Of a stretch of 64,000 nucleotides of DNA, positions 17,177 through 26,080 are shown one piece after another. Under the pieces are notes generated by a model. It made no database searches. It saw only the letters and a list, made by a program, of their open reading frames with translations, and had not been told where the DNA came from. Location: NCBI RefSeq assembly GCF_001593385.1, contig NZ_LUVZ01000012.1, positions 310,001-374,000 on the forward strand, given 5' to 3'. Made by a program: the position numbers and the translations under genes. Numbering within the stretch: the stretch's first letter is position 1; each line of letters starts with the position of its first letter. The DNA is from Chryseobacterium cucumeris (GTDB lineage: Bacteria > Bacteroidota > Bacteroidia > Flavobacteriales > Weeksellaceae).

Positions 17177-18560
17177 CTCCTTCTTTTGCTTTATAAGTTT
17201 CACCTGAGATTTTCAAAATCGATTTTAATTCAGCCTGTGCAATTACAGGGAATGTTCTTGCATATAATAAGAATAATACAGAGAAGAATCCGATCGTTCC
17301 TAAGTATACACCCACATCAATGATCGTTGGCTTAAACATTGTCCATGATCCTGGTAAGTAGTCTCTTGAAAGGTTGATAACGATGATATCAAAACGCTCG
17401 AACCACATACCGATGTTGATGATCAATGCAACGATGAATGTCCAGATAATGTTCGTTCTTAGTCTCTTGAACCAGAAAGAAGCAGGAATAACAAGGTTAC
17501 AGATGATCAATGACCAGAATGCCCACCAGTAAGGTCCTACAGCAGCACCCGGAGAAAGATATGTGAAATCTTCGAATCTAGATCCTGAGTACCATCCGAT
17601 GAAATATTCAGTTGCGTAAGCTACAGTTACCATACCACCGGTTAAGATGATTACGATGTTCATAATTTCGATATGATACATTGTAATATACTCTTCTAAG
17701 TGACACACTTTTCTTGCAACCAATAATAGGGTCTGTACCATTGCAAATCCTGAGAAGATTGCACCAGCAACGAAGTAAGGAGGATAGATTGTTGAGTGCC
17801 ATCCTTTAATTACTGAAGTTGCGAAGTCAAATGATACGGTAGTGTGTACTGAGAATACAAGTGGAGTTGCCAAACCTGCAAGAACCAAAGAAAGTTCTTC
17901 GAATCTTTGCCAGTGTTTTGCTTTACCACCCCAACCGAATGCAAGGAATGTATAAATTTTCTTAGTCCAAGGAGTTTTAGCTCTATCTCTGATCATTGCA
18001 AAGTCAGGGATAAGTCCCATAAACCAGAATACAGTTGATACTGAGAAATACGTAGAGATCGCAAATACGTCCCAAAGTAGAGGAGAGTTGAAGTTCCCCC
18101 AAAGAGAACCGAATTGGTTTGGTAAAGGGAATACCCAGTATCCAACCCAAACTCTACCCATGTGGATTACAGGGAAGATTGCTGCCTGTACAACCGCAAA
18201 GATCGTCATCGCCTCTGCTGATCTGTTTACAGACATTCTCCATCTCTGTCTAAATAATAATAATACTGCGGAGATTAGGGTCCCGGCGTGACCGATACCT
18301 ACCCACCATACGAAGTTGGTAATATCCCAACCCCAGTTAATAGTTCTGTTAAGCCCCCATGCTCCAATACCTGTCCCGATAGTGTAAGCGATACAGCCGA
18401 ATCCATAGAGGAATAGAACTAGTGCAGCATATAATGAGATCCACCATAATTTACCTGCTCTTTCTTCGATAGGTCGTGCGATATCTTCTGTAATATCGTG
18501 ATAAGTTTTGTGACCAATAATTAGAGGTTCCCTTATCGGAGCTTCGTAATGTCCTGACAT
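17163..18560 (-). CDS. actC: Alternative complex III quinol-binding subunit ActC (NrfD family)
   Basis: A 465-residue NrfD/PsrC-like protein with about ten membrane helices, the main quinol-oxidising subunit with the fused second homologue ActF. Typical segments are INWGWDITNFVWWVGIGHAGTLISA, FPVIHMGRVWVGYW and FATSVIKGWHSTIYPPYFVAGAIFSG. It follows actB by about 25 bp and overlaps actD. Confidence 0.95.
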   Translation of the reverse strand: MSGHYEAPIREPLIIGHKTYHDITEDIARPIEERAGKLWWISLYAALVLFLYGFGCIAYTIGTGIGAWGLNRTINWGWDITNFVWWVGIGHAGTLISAVLLLFRQRWRMSVNRSAEAMTIFAVVQAAIFPVIHMGRVWVGYWVFPLPNQFGSLWGNFNSPLLWDVFAISTYFSVSTVFWFMGLIPDFAMIRDRAKTPWTKKIYTFLAFGWGGKAKHWQRFEELSLVLAGLATPLVFSVHTTVSFDFATSVIKGWHSTIYPPYFVAGAIFSGFAMVQTLLLVARKVCHLEEYITMYHIEIMNIVIILTGGMVTVAYATEYFIGWYSGSRFEDFTYLSPGAAVGPYWWAFWSLIICNLVIPASFWFKRLRTNIIWTFIVALIINIGMWFERFDIIVINLSRDYLPGSWTMFKPTIIDVGVYLGTIGFFSVLFLLYARTFPVIAQAELKSILKISGETYKAKEGDEHH

Positions 18561-18585
18561 TTTTTACCTATTTATTATTTAAACT

Positions 18586-21500
18586 TTATTTTTCTACTCT
18601 GTTTCTTACTTTAGTGTGATAGAACACGTTTGGTTTTGTTCCGATCTCCTCTAGTAAATAATATCTTCTGTTAGATGCATACTGCTTTCTAATTGAAGAA
18701 TCTTTATCATTCATGTCTCCAAATGTCATTGCTCCAGTAGAACAAGCTTTAGAACAAGCAGTCTGGAATTCTCCATCCTTCACTCTTCTTCCTTCTTTCT
18801 TAGCCTCAAGAATAGTATTCTGAGTCATTTGGATACACATTGAACATTTCTCCATTACCCCTCTAGTTCTTACAACTACATCCGGGTTAAGTACCATTCT
18901 TCCTAAATCGTTGTTCATGTTGAAATCGAACTTGTCATTTAGGTTATAAGTAAACCAGTTGAAACGTCTTACTTTGTACGGACAGTTGTTTGCACAATAT
19001 CTGGTACCGATACATCTGTTGTAAGCCATATGGTTTTGACCTTGCTTACCGTGTGAAGTAGCCGCTACCGGACATACAGTTTCACATGGAGCGTGGTTAC
19101 AGTGCTGACACATTACTGGCTGGAAGATTACATCCGGGTTGTCTGCAGGGTGGTTTAATGCACCTCCTTCTTTATTGAATGCAGTACCGTATAATTCTGG
19201 TACAGCCATTCCTTCTTTCAATCCTTCGTATACTTCTACCGTTTGTCTTGAAGAATAGTAACGGTCAATTCTTAACCAGTACATATCTCTGGACATTCTT
19301 ACTTCTTCTTTCCCTACTACAGGAACGTTGTTTTCTGCCTGACAAGCAATAATACATGCTCCACAACCAGTACAAGAGTTCAGGTCGATAGATAAGTTGA
19401 AGTGAGGACCATCTGTATCATCAAAAGCATCCCAAAGGTCGATTTTTCTCGCTGGAAGTGCTCCGCTGATAGTGTGGTATTCCAAAGGTTTGTTCCATCC
19501 TTTGTGTTCATCATCGAAAGCTACGTTGATGAAATCTGCCAAAGGAACTTCCTTCGCGATCTCATAACGACCCATTAATGTATTTTGAAGCTGGATACCT
19601 GCGAACTCGTGATCTTCTCCTGTTTTCTCAATTTTAACACCTGAAAGCACAAGGTTAGAACCGTCAAATAAAGGATAAGCATTTACTCCAGTATCAGCAG
19701 TTGCTCCTGAGTTTTTCTTACCATAACCAAGTGCAAGACCTACAGATCCTTCGGCTTGTCCTGGTTGTACGAATACAGGAACGTTTTCTATTTTAACTCC
19801 GTTTACAGTAAGGTTTACAATAGAACCATCTAACTGCATTCTCGCGTTAAGATCGTTGTCAATTGCAAATTTCTCTGCATCTTTAGGAGAAATTGTAAGG
19901 TAGTTATCCCAAGACATTCTTGTGATTGGGTCAGGTAACTCTTGTAACCAAGGGTTGTTTGCCTGAGTACCGTCTCCCATTGAAGTCTTAGTGTATAATA
20001 CTAATTCTAATTCAGAAGCTTTAAAGTTTCCTAGTTCAGCAACAGCCTGAGCAGCGTTTCCTCCTGTATAAGCTAAAGTAGTTGCGTTGGTAGAAGTGTT
20101 GATACCGTTGTACAATGCTTTGTTGAAAGAAGTACCACCTAAAAGAGAAGCAGAGCTTGCTTTTAAATAATCGTAGTAGTTGTTTGCTGCATTGTTTTTA
20201 CCATTCTTCCAAACCAATAAAGATTCTTCAATCTGTCTTGATTTGTAGATTTTCTGAATTGTTGGCTGCATTAATGAATATACACCAGTCTGTGGTTCGA
20301 TATCTCCCCAAGACTCTAGCCAGTTAGCTACCGGAATGACAGCTTTCGCTGCTTTGTACATTTCATTTTTCTTATCTGCTACAGCAACTACGTAAGGAAC
20401 TTTTGATAAAGATTTTTTGAAATCTTCTCCTTTTGGATGAGAGTAGATAGGGTCCACGTTGTTTGTAATCAATACACCAACTTGTCCACCGTTTACCCAT
20501 CCTAAGAATTCCTGGTATTTAGCAGCGTTGAATTCTTTAAGGAAGTTTGCCTTACCTGTAAAAGCTACTGAACCTAATTTTTGGTTGATTAAGTGTGCTA
20601 AAACCTGTGCTCCTTTAGAACCGTCAGCGAAAACAACAGCTTTGCTTCCTTTTGCTTTCAATTCATTAGCAATTTCAGTTGCAGTCTTATCAGAAGTACC
20701 GCCACCTACGATTGCGTTGTAAACTTCAACTAAAGTTTTGTTTACAGCACTTGGTTTTAATCTGTATCTTGAGTCAGCATTAGCACCGGTTAAAGACATG
20801 TTAGATTCCACCTGAATGTGTCTCAACATGTTTGGTCCTGGCTTTCTAGCTGCTGCATAAGAAGTTTCTAAGCTTGAAGCGTTATAGTCTCCTAAGAAAT
20901 CAGCCTGGAAAGAAACTACCAATTCAGAACCTTTAAGGTCATAAACAGGTAATGCTCTTTGTCCGAATACTTCCTGAGCTGCATCTAATCCTGCAGAGTA
21001 AGGGAAAGCATCATATGTTACTAATTCAGCTGTAGGATATTTAGCTTTGAATTCAGCGAATAACTTTTTGAAAGTTGGTGAAGCAAAAGAGTGTGATAAT
21101 ACCACAATCTTTTTGCCAGACGCTTTAGCTTCTTCCAACCCTTTGATAACGAAACTGTCTACTTTATCGAAAGTTTCATCTTTACCGTCTAGTTTAGGCT
21201 GCTTTACTTTATCGTTATCATAAAGAGAAAGTACACTTGCCTGAGCTCTTGCGTTAGTTTTACCTAAATCGCCACCAGCCGGGTTGGGTTCAATTTTGAT
21301 AGGTCTACCTTCACGGGTTTTTACTAAAACACTAGCAAAGTCGAAACCGTCAAAATAAGTTGAAGCGTAATAATTAGGGATTCCCGGAATAATATCATGC
21401 GGCTTTACCACATAAGGAATCGTTTTGATTACCGGAGCTTCGCAGGCAGCTAATGTTACTGCTGCTGTAGAGAACCCTAGTAATTTAAGGAAATCTCTTC

Positions 21501-21648
21501 TTGAAGTACTAGATCCGTTTTTCTCAGCATCTCCAAGGAAATCTTCTACCGGAATTTCTTCCTGAAACTCTTTCTGAGCCAGCTTATTATTCAAAGCTGG
21601 ATCTTTAAGTTCATGAATACTTCTGAATTGTATTTTGTTTGAAGCCAT
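18586..21648 (-). CDS. actB: Alternative complex III Fe-S subunit ActB
   Basis: A 1020-residue periplasmic subunit. A Tat signal (SRRDFLKLLGF, Arg at 50-51) is combined with a lipobox-like LAAC (Cys69). Residues about 90-730 form a molybdopterin-oxidoreductase-like domain that in ACIII carries no cofactor; the C-terminal third is a ferredoxin domain with four Cys clusters visible in CTGCGACIIACQ, CQHCNHAPCETVCP, CIGTRYCANNCP and CSMCIQMTQ plus CSKACS. It passes electrons from quinol to the hemes of ActA. The B1-B2 fusion is standard for this phylum. Confidence 0.95.
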   Translation of the reverse strand: MASNKIQFRSIHELKDPALNNKLAQKEFQEEIPVEDFLGDAEKNGSSTSRRDFLKLLGFSTAAVTLAACEAPVIKTIPYVVKPHDIIPGIPNYYASTYFDGFDFASVLVKTREGRPIKIEPNPAGGDLGKTNARAQASVLSLYDNDKVKQPKLDGKDETFDKVDSFVIKGLEEAKASGKKIVVLSHSFASPTFKKLFAEFKAKYPTAELVTYDAFPYSAGLDAAQEVFGQRALPVYDLKGSELVVSFQADFLGDYNASSLETSYAAARKPGPNMLRHIQVESNMSLTGANADSRYRLKPSAVNKTLVEVYNAIVGGGTSDKTATEIANELKAKGSKAVVFADGSKGAQVLAHLINQKLGSVAFTGKANFLKEFNAAKYQEFLGWVNGGQVGVLITNNVDPIYSHPKGEDFKKSLSKVPYVVAVADKKNEMYKAAKAVIPVANWLESWGDIEPQTGVYSLMQPTIQKIYKSRQIEESLLVWKNGKNNAANNYYDYLKASSASLLGGTSFNKALYNGINTSTNATTLAYTGGNAAQAVAELGNFKASELELVLYTKTSMGDGTQANNPWLQELPDPITRMSWDNYLTISPKDAEKFAIDNDLNARMQLDGSIVNLTVNGVKIENVPVFVQPGQAEGSVGLALGYGKKNSGATADTGVNAYPLFDGSNLVLSGVKIEKTGEDHEFAGIQLQNTLMGRYEIAKEVPLADFINVAFDDEHKGWNKPLEYHTISGALPARKIDLWDAFDDTDGPHFNLSIDLNSCTGCGACIIACQAENNVPVVGKEEVRMSRDMYWLRIDRYYSSRQTVEVYEGLKEGMAVPELYGTAFNKEGGALNHPADNPDVIFQPVMCQHCNHAPCETVCPVAATSHGKQGQNHMAYNRCIGTRYCANNCPYKVRRFNWFTYNLNDKFDFNMNNDLGRMVLNPDVVVRTRGVMEKCSMCIQMTQNTILEAKKEGRRVKDGEFQTACSKACSTGAMTFGDMNDKDSSIRKQYASNRRYYLLEEIGTKPNVFYHTKVRNRVEK

Positions 21649-21671
21649 TTATACTTCTAATTTTTTAGTTA

Positions 21672-23030
21672 TTAATAATGACATTTACCACACTCAAGAC
21701 CTCCAATTGCATCTACAGTGATCTTACCTCCATCTTGAGGATATTGTTTTTTCAACTTGTCATGTAGATTTTTGAAGTACTCTTTATTATAACCGTTGTT
21801 CATATCAACTTCAGTCGTTCTGTGGCACTCGATACACCATCCCATAGTAAAGTCGTTTGCCATCTGAACAACATTCATTGTATCAATTTTACCGTGACAA
21901 GCTTTACATACAACATCAATTTTGTTGTTAGGATTCTTTTTGTTGAAAGAATTGATGATCGCCTGTTCCCCAGCAATTACGTGCTGTGAGTGGTTGAAGT
22001 AAACGAAGTCTGGCATGTTGTGGATTCTTGTCCATTCAACCGGCTGTGTTTTTCCTGTGTACTGTTGTTTTGCAGGATCCCAACCTGTTGCAGCGTAGAT
22101 CTTCTGGATTTCACCGTCATAGAATGCCTTGTCTTTTCCAGGCTCCATGTAGTGATCTGCGTTGTATTCAGAAATCGTTCTGTGACAGTTCATACAAACG
22201 TTCATAGAAGGAATCTCAGATACTTTTCCGTATTTAGCACTAGAGTGACATAACTGACAGTCAATTTTCTGTTCTCCGGCGTGAATTTTGTGAGAGAAGT
22301 AGATAGGTTGCTCAGGTTTGTACCCTTTGTAAACCCCAATCCACATTAACCAGTTCCATACTCCGTAAGCGGCTAAAATAGCAAGGATTGCCAATAAACC
22401 TTTACCAATGAAGTGGAACTTCTCATACATTTCACTGAAAGAACGAACTCTTGTTTCATTAAGTCCAGCTAAATCTTCAGACTGACCTAGTTTTACCAAT
22501 TGTCTTAGCTTAACCAAGATCCAAACCAGTAAACCTGCGATCGCTAAAAGTGAAATGATGACAACGTTTGTTGTAGTTTTGTCTGCAGAAGCTGCCGCAG
22601 TAGCGTCAGTTGCAGGAGTTGCTTCCGGTTTTTTCTCCTCCGGAGCAGGAGGGTTAGTTGTGAAAGCTAAAATGTCGTCAATATCCTTATCTGTAAGATT
22701 TGGAAAGACCTGCATTTCAGTCTTGTTAAACTTTTCAAAAATCTCATTGGCGTATTTATCCCCAGAAGCTCTTAGAGCTTTGTTGTCTTTGATCCACTTG
22801 TGAAGCCAATCTTTGTCTACACCACCTTCTGTCTTTACACGTTCTACAACCCCTTTTAGAGGTGGTCCTACAACTTGTTTGTCCAGCGCGTGACATGCAG
22901 TACAATTCGCTTTGAAAAGTTTCTCTCCGTTTTTAGGATCGCCGTCTTGCCCGTAAAATGAAGCACTGGTTGATAGCAATAAGCCTATTGCGATCAACGT
23001 TTTTTTATAATGCTTTCTCCAACTAATCAT
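21672..23030 (-). CDS. actA: Alternative complex III multiheme cytochrome c subunit ActA
   Basis: A 452-residue cytochrome. After a signal sequence there is a separate cytochrome c domain with CTACH near residue 40, an Ala/Pro linker, two membrane segments (NVVIISLLAIAGLLVWILV; GKGLLAILAILAAYGVWNWLMW), then five CxxCH sites (CQLCH, CMNCH, CKACH, CIECH, CGKCH) of the classical pentaheme ActA. That makes six heme sites in one chain. It is the first gene of actABCDEF with a -7 element upstream. Confidence 0.94.
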   Translation of the reverse strand: MISWRKHYKKTLIAIGLLLSTSASFYGQDGDPKNGEKLFKANCTACHALDKQVVGPPLKGVVERVKTEGGVDKDWLHKWIKDNKALRASGDKYANEIFEKFNKTEMQVFPNLTDKDIDDILAFTTNPPAPEEKKPEATPATDATAAASADKTTTNVVIISLLAIAGLLVWILVKLRQLVKLGQSEDLAGLNETRVRSFSEMYEKFHFIGKGLLAILAILAAYGVWNWLMWIGVYKGYKPEQPIYFSHKIHAGEQKIDCQLCHSSAKYGKVSEIPSMNVCMNCHRTISEYNADHYMEPGKDKAFYDGEIQKIYAATGWDPAKQQYTGKTQPVEWTRIHNMPDFVYFNHSQHVIAGEQAIINSFNKKNPNNKIDVVCKACHGKIDTMNVVQMANDFTMGWCIECHRTTEVDMNNGYNKEYFKNLHDKLKKQYPQDGGKITVDAIGGLECGKCHY

Positions 23031-23077
23031 TTAAATTATCTTATGTTAGTAAATTATTGAACATTCAATCAATTCCG

Positions 23078-23085
23078 CAAAAATA
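23078..23085 (-). promoter_or_regulatory. -7 promoter element of act operon (TATTTTTG)
   Basis: Minus-strand match to TAnnTTTG, about 48 bp before the actA ATG. Confidence 0.5.
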
Positions 23086-23167
23086 ATATTTTTAACAGGA
23101 ATTTAACGGTATATCGAAAAGGGAAAATATCATTTACGTTTAATTTGTATTGATTCTAAATAACCAG

Positions 23168-23199
23168 TTTGGTATAGTTTTTTAATTTGTATAAATTTG
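23168..23199 (+). promoter_or_regulatory. -33/-7 promoter of SPOR protein gene
   Basis: TTTG (23168-23171) and TAAATTTG (23192-23199) are 20 bp apart, fitting the Bacteroidota -33/-7 layout; the ATG follows 15 bp later. Confidence 0.65.
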
Positions 23200-23214
23200 C
23201 GGAAACAAGTTTAA

Positions 23215-23772
23215 ATGAGAAATCTAATCAAAATATTTTCGATATTATCATTATTTGGATTTTATAATATTGAAGCACAACAAGTTGTTAAAAAGGATAC
23301 CCTGTCGGGAACAGAGCTTATTATGACAATGGATTCCAAAATAAATGCTGCTTTGGAAGGAATTGAAGGAAAGTGTGCGAAAGTTACTCCAACAAATTCT
23401 CCTAAAGATTTCGGTAATAATGATAGTGGAATTTCTACAGGAATCAATACAAAACCACCTAAGATCTTTGTACCGAGCAGAGAGCTTACCAATGCTGAAA
23501 TCTGTAAGAAAAATCCTAGAATTTTAGGGTTCAAAATCCAGATTACAACGGTAAAAAGTAATGAGGAGGCTAATGAGGTGAAGTCTTATTTCAGAAAAAG
23601 ATTCCCGAATCTGAAAGTGGAGACCGATGCTTCTTTAAGACCAAATTATAAGATTTTAGCTGGAAGTTATTTCACAAAACAAAGTGCCGCCAGTGATCTT
23701 TCGAAAATCAGAGAATACTTTAAATCTGCAGTTGCAGTACAGTATAGAATTTTCTGTGCCGAGGCGAAATAA
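23215..23772 (+). CDS. SPOR domain-containing secreted protein
   Basis: A 185-residue exported protein: signal peptide (residues about 1-20, ending IEAQQ), a low-complexity middle, and a C-terminal SPOR domain (residues about 105-182; GFKIQITTVKSNEEANEVKSYF, YKILAGSYFTKQSAASDLSKI). SPOR domains bind denuded peptidoglycan. The gene is divergent from actA with a shared 184-bp promoter region, and I recall such a gene beside the act operon in other flavobacteria. A role in ACIII assembly is only inference. Confidence 0.86.
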   Translation: MRNLIKIFSILSLFGFYNIEAQQVVKKDTLSGTELIMTMDSKINAALEGIEGKCAKVTPTNSPKDFGNNDSGISTGINTKPPKIFVPSRELTNAEICKKNPRILGFKIQITTVKSNEEANEVKSYFRKRFPNLKVETDASLRPNYKILAGSYFTKQSAASDLSKIREYFKSAVAVQYRIFCAEAK

Positions 23773-23798
23773 GAAGAATTTATTTCAATATAAAGAAC

Positions 23799-23826
23799 AA
23801 AAAGCTGAGAAATTTCTCAGCTTTTT
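23799..23826. terminator. Bidirectional terminator
   Basis: A 28-bp perfect palindrome (AAAAAGCTGAGAAA and its complement, no loop) between convergent genes. Confidence 0.85.
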
Positions 23827-25104
23827 TTATTCATAATAATTTTCCATAAACCAGAAGAATTCTGCCATTCTAAAGATATTGTTGATCAGCAGATAAGTAA
23901 ATAATATTGCCACAATGAATGTTAAAAATGACATCATTTTCGGTGATGATCTGTACGCAAAAAAGAGCCATCCTACAAGCAAAGGATAGACAAAAACAAA
24001 ATGTCCTCCGTAGATGTAGGAAGTATGAAGACCAAATCTCATCACGCAATGGATGATGATATCAACTGCAAATGAAATAGTAATGATCTGGACCCATTTA
24101 TTCTTGAAATTTTTAAAATAACTCCAACTTATCAGGATTAATAATATTGCTACGAAAAAGTAAGGAATGGCAGATGAATAAAGATCCATATAAAGTCCTT
24201 TGAAATTGAACCCTTTCATATTGTGCTTGTCCGACATGATGAAGCTGGGGAAAAGAATATTCCCGCCAAAGAAAAATGAAAGAATCATATCCCATGTCGG
24301 CATAGATTCTACATTGGAAAACTTTTCATATTGCTGATTGGTTTTTGAAAAGATATTCTGATATTTAAAATCGATTCTGTTCAGATAAAGCAGGATAAAA
24401 CAAATAACCGCAATTATTGCCCTTAATGTTGCATTTCCGAACTTCTTCCAGCTTGTAAAAATGCCTTTCTCAAAAATAAGAGGAATGAAAACTTTTACAA
24501 AGTTGGTAATAGTAAGTCCTCCGATAGTAATCCCAGCCAATGATAAGGCTGTTGCTGGTATTTTCTCTTCTTTCCTTAGTTTGATTGCCGCATAGTAGTT
24601 GTATAGCGATAGTAAAAATAAAGTGTAGGTAAAGTTTTCCGGTGTGAAAGACAAGATGATATTAGTGGCAAAAGCTCCAAAGAATAATACGATTAAAAGG
24701 CTTAACCATAAAGGAAGCTGAATGATATTCTTTACATATTTAAATACCTGAACAATGTTCAATGTGATGATGATATTACTGAGCCATGCCAGAGTAAGCC
24801 TGAAATTAGCATCCATTTTTCCTCCTGAAATAAATAACGAAAATTCTCTTATCCAGTTAAAAAAATAGTAAGATAAAGGGTGTCTCTCAAAGCTGCCTCC
24901 CGTCATAAGGATAGATTTGTTGTCAAAGCTGAAATAGGCATCCCATGGAATTCTGCTGTCAAAAATAATCCTGTAATGAAGGGCAATATAAGATCCCAGA
25001 ATTCCATAGCAGACAATGAAAAACAGAAATACTGCCAGTTCGGTATAAGTGGATGGAAAAACCAGTTTAAGAAAATTGATACATTTTGTTTTGATAAAAG
25101 ACAC
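23827..25104 (-). CDS. Polytopic membrane protein of unknown function
   Basis: A 425-residue protein with about ten hydrophobic helices. The short acidic/aromatic loop after helix 1 (IIFDSRIPWDAYFSFDNKS) and the alternating helices and loops are reminiscent of GT-C glycosyltransferases or of uncharacterised Bacteroidota membrane families (possibly DUF6080), but I see no diagnostic motif. The start codon is GTG at 25104, 16 bp after a -7 element. It ends inside the terminator shared with the SPOR gene. Confidence 0.7.
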   Translation of the reverse strand: MSFIKTKCINFLKLVFPSTYTELAVFLFFIVCYGILGSYIALHYRIIFDSRIPWDAYFSFDNKSILMTGGSFERHPLSYYFFNWIREFSLFISGGKMDANFRLTLAWLSNIIITLNIVQVFKYVKNIIQLPLWLSLLIVLFFGAFATNIILSFTPENFTYTLFLLSLYNYYAAIKLRKEEKIPATALSLAGITIGGLTITNFVKVFIPLIFEKGIFTSWKKFGNATLRAIIAVICFILLYLNRIDFKYQNIFSKTNQQYEKFSNVESMPTWDMILSFFFGGNILFPSFIMSDKHNMKGFNFKGLYMDLYSSAIPYFFVAILLILISWSYFKNFKNKWVQIITISFAVDIIIHCVMRFGLHTSYIYGGHFVFVYPLLVGWLFFAYRSSPKMMSFLTFIVAILFTYLLINNIFRMAEFFWFMENYYE

Positions 25105-25119
25105 GGGTCAAATTTTTTG

Positions 25120-25127
25120 CAAAAGTA
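25120..25127 (-). promoter_or_regulatory. -7 promoter element (TACTTTTG)
   Basis: Minus-strand match to TAnnTTTG, 16 bp before the GTG start of the membrane protein; the predicted leader is very short. Confidence 0.5.
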
Positions 25128-25136
25128 AAATAAAAA

Positions 25137-25156
25137 AACCACCAAAATTGGTGGTT
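25137..25156 (-). terminator. Terminator after the T9SS-sorted protein gene
   Basis: A 20-bp perfect palindrome, AACCACCAAAATTGGTGGTT, flanked on the left by an A run (T run on the minus strand). Confidence 0.75.
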
Positions 25157-25178
25157 ATAAAAGTTTGTATAAACGTTG

Positions 25179-25994
25179 TTATTGTTTGATTACTTTCTCG
25201 GTTTTGGAAGTTCCGTCTGAGAAGTCTACTTTTAATAGATAAACTCCTTTTGGAAGCGAAGAAATATCCAATCTTTCTGAAGTATTGTTGAGTAGAGATT
25301 TTCCACTTGCATCAATTACTGTAGCAGATTTGATTTTTTTGTCTGTTTTTATATTGATTTCTCCTTTTGTAGGGTTTGGATAGATGTTTGTGAACTCTTT
25401 AACTTTAGCATTGGATTCCTGAGTCGCTAATGTAGCGCTTGCTAAGACCTGTACATCATCTATGGAAAGACTATCTGCATCATTGGCAACATAACGGAAT
25501 CTGAATTTAACGTTCGCCTGCCCTGCATAGGAAGCTAAGCTCACGGTAATTGCTAATGTTTCATAATCCGTATATACTCCGTAGTTTTCTTCAACCCATA
25601 CCTGATTCCAGGTAGTCCCTCCATCTGTGGAGACCTCTACTTTTAAATCTCCGTTAGGATTTGGATCAACCATGTATTCGTATCCAATTTTAGCATTGAA
25701 CTTTAGTACCGGACTTGTTGTTCCTACCAAACTGAAGGAGGGGCTTGTTAAATGAGCGTCCTGTGCCTGGGCAATCCATCCTATAGCGGCAGATTTTCCA
25801 CCATTGATATTGAATGTTGCTTGTCCGGTTGCATTAAATATGGTAGTGGTAAATCCCCAAGGTCTTGAAGCCACATTTGTTCCGGTTGTCCATCCTGTTG
25901 GAGGAAATGTCGTACCCTGAAAAGTTTCTGTGAGAATCTGTGCGTTCCCAAATACAAAAGAGATTAGGGAAATGAATAGTAATTTTGTTTTCAT
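25179..25994 (-). CDS. Secreted choice-of-anchor J protein with type IX sorting domain
   Basis: A 271-residue protein: signal peptide ending at GNAQ, a jelly-roll domain (residues about 25-185) with LTETFQGTTFPPTGWTTGT and WVEENYGVYTDYETLAI typical of choice-of-anchor J/MAM-like domains, and a C-terminal type A sorting domain (IYPNPTKGEINIKTDKKI, GVYLLKVDFSDGTSKTEKVIKQ) that directs passage through the type IX secretion system and cell-surface attachment. Ligand or substrate unknown. Single-gene unit with its own terminator. Confidence 0.87.
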   Translation of the reverse strand: MKTKLLFISLISFVFGNAQILTETFQGTTFPPTGWTTGTNVASRPWGFTTTIFNATGQATFNINGGKSAAIGWIAQAQDAHLTSPSFSLVGTTSPVLKFNAKIGYEYMVDPNPNGDLKVEVSTDGGTTWNQVWVEENYGVYTDYETLAITVSLASYAGQANVKFRFRYVANDADSLSIDDVQVLASATLATQESNAKVKEFTNIYPNPTKGEINIKTDKKIKSATVIDASGKSLLNNTSERLDISSLPKGVYLLKVDFSDGTSKTEKVIKQ

Positions 25995-26080
25995 TTGGTT
26001 TACGTTTAAAGTTGTTAGTAAATGTAATAAAAAAATGAAAATAATTACATGTTTTTTAATTTTTTATGAATATTTGTTAA

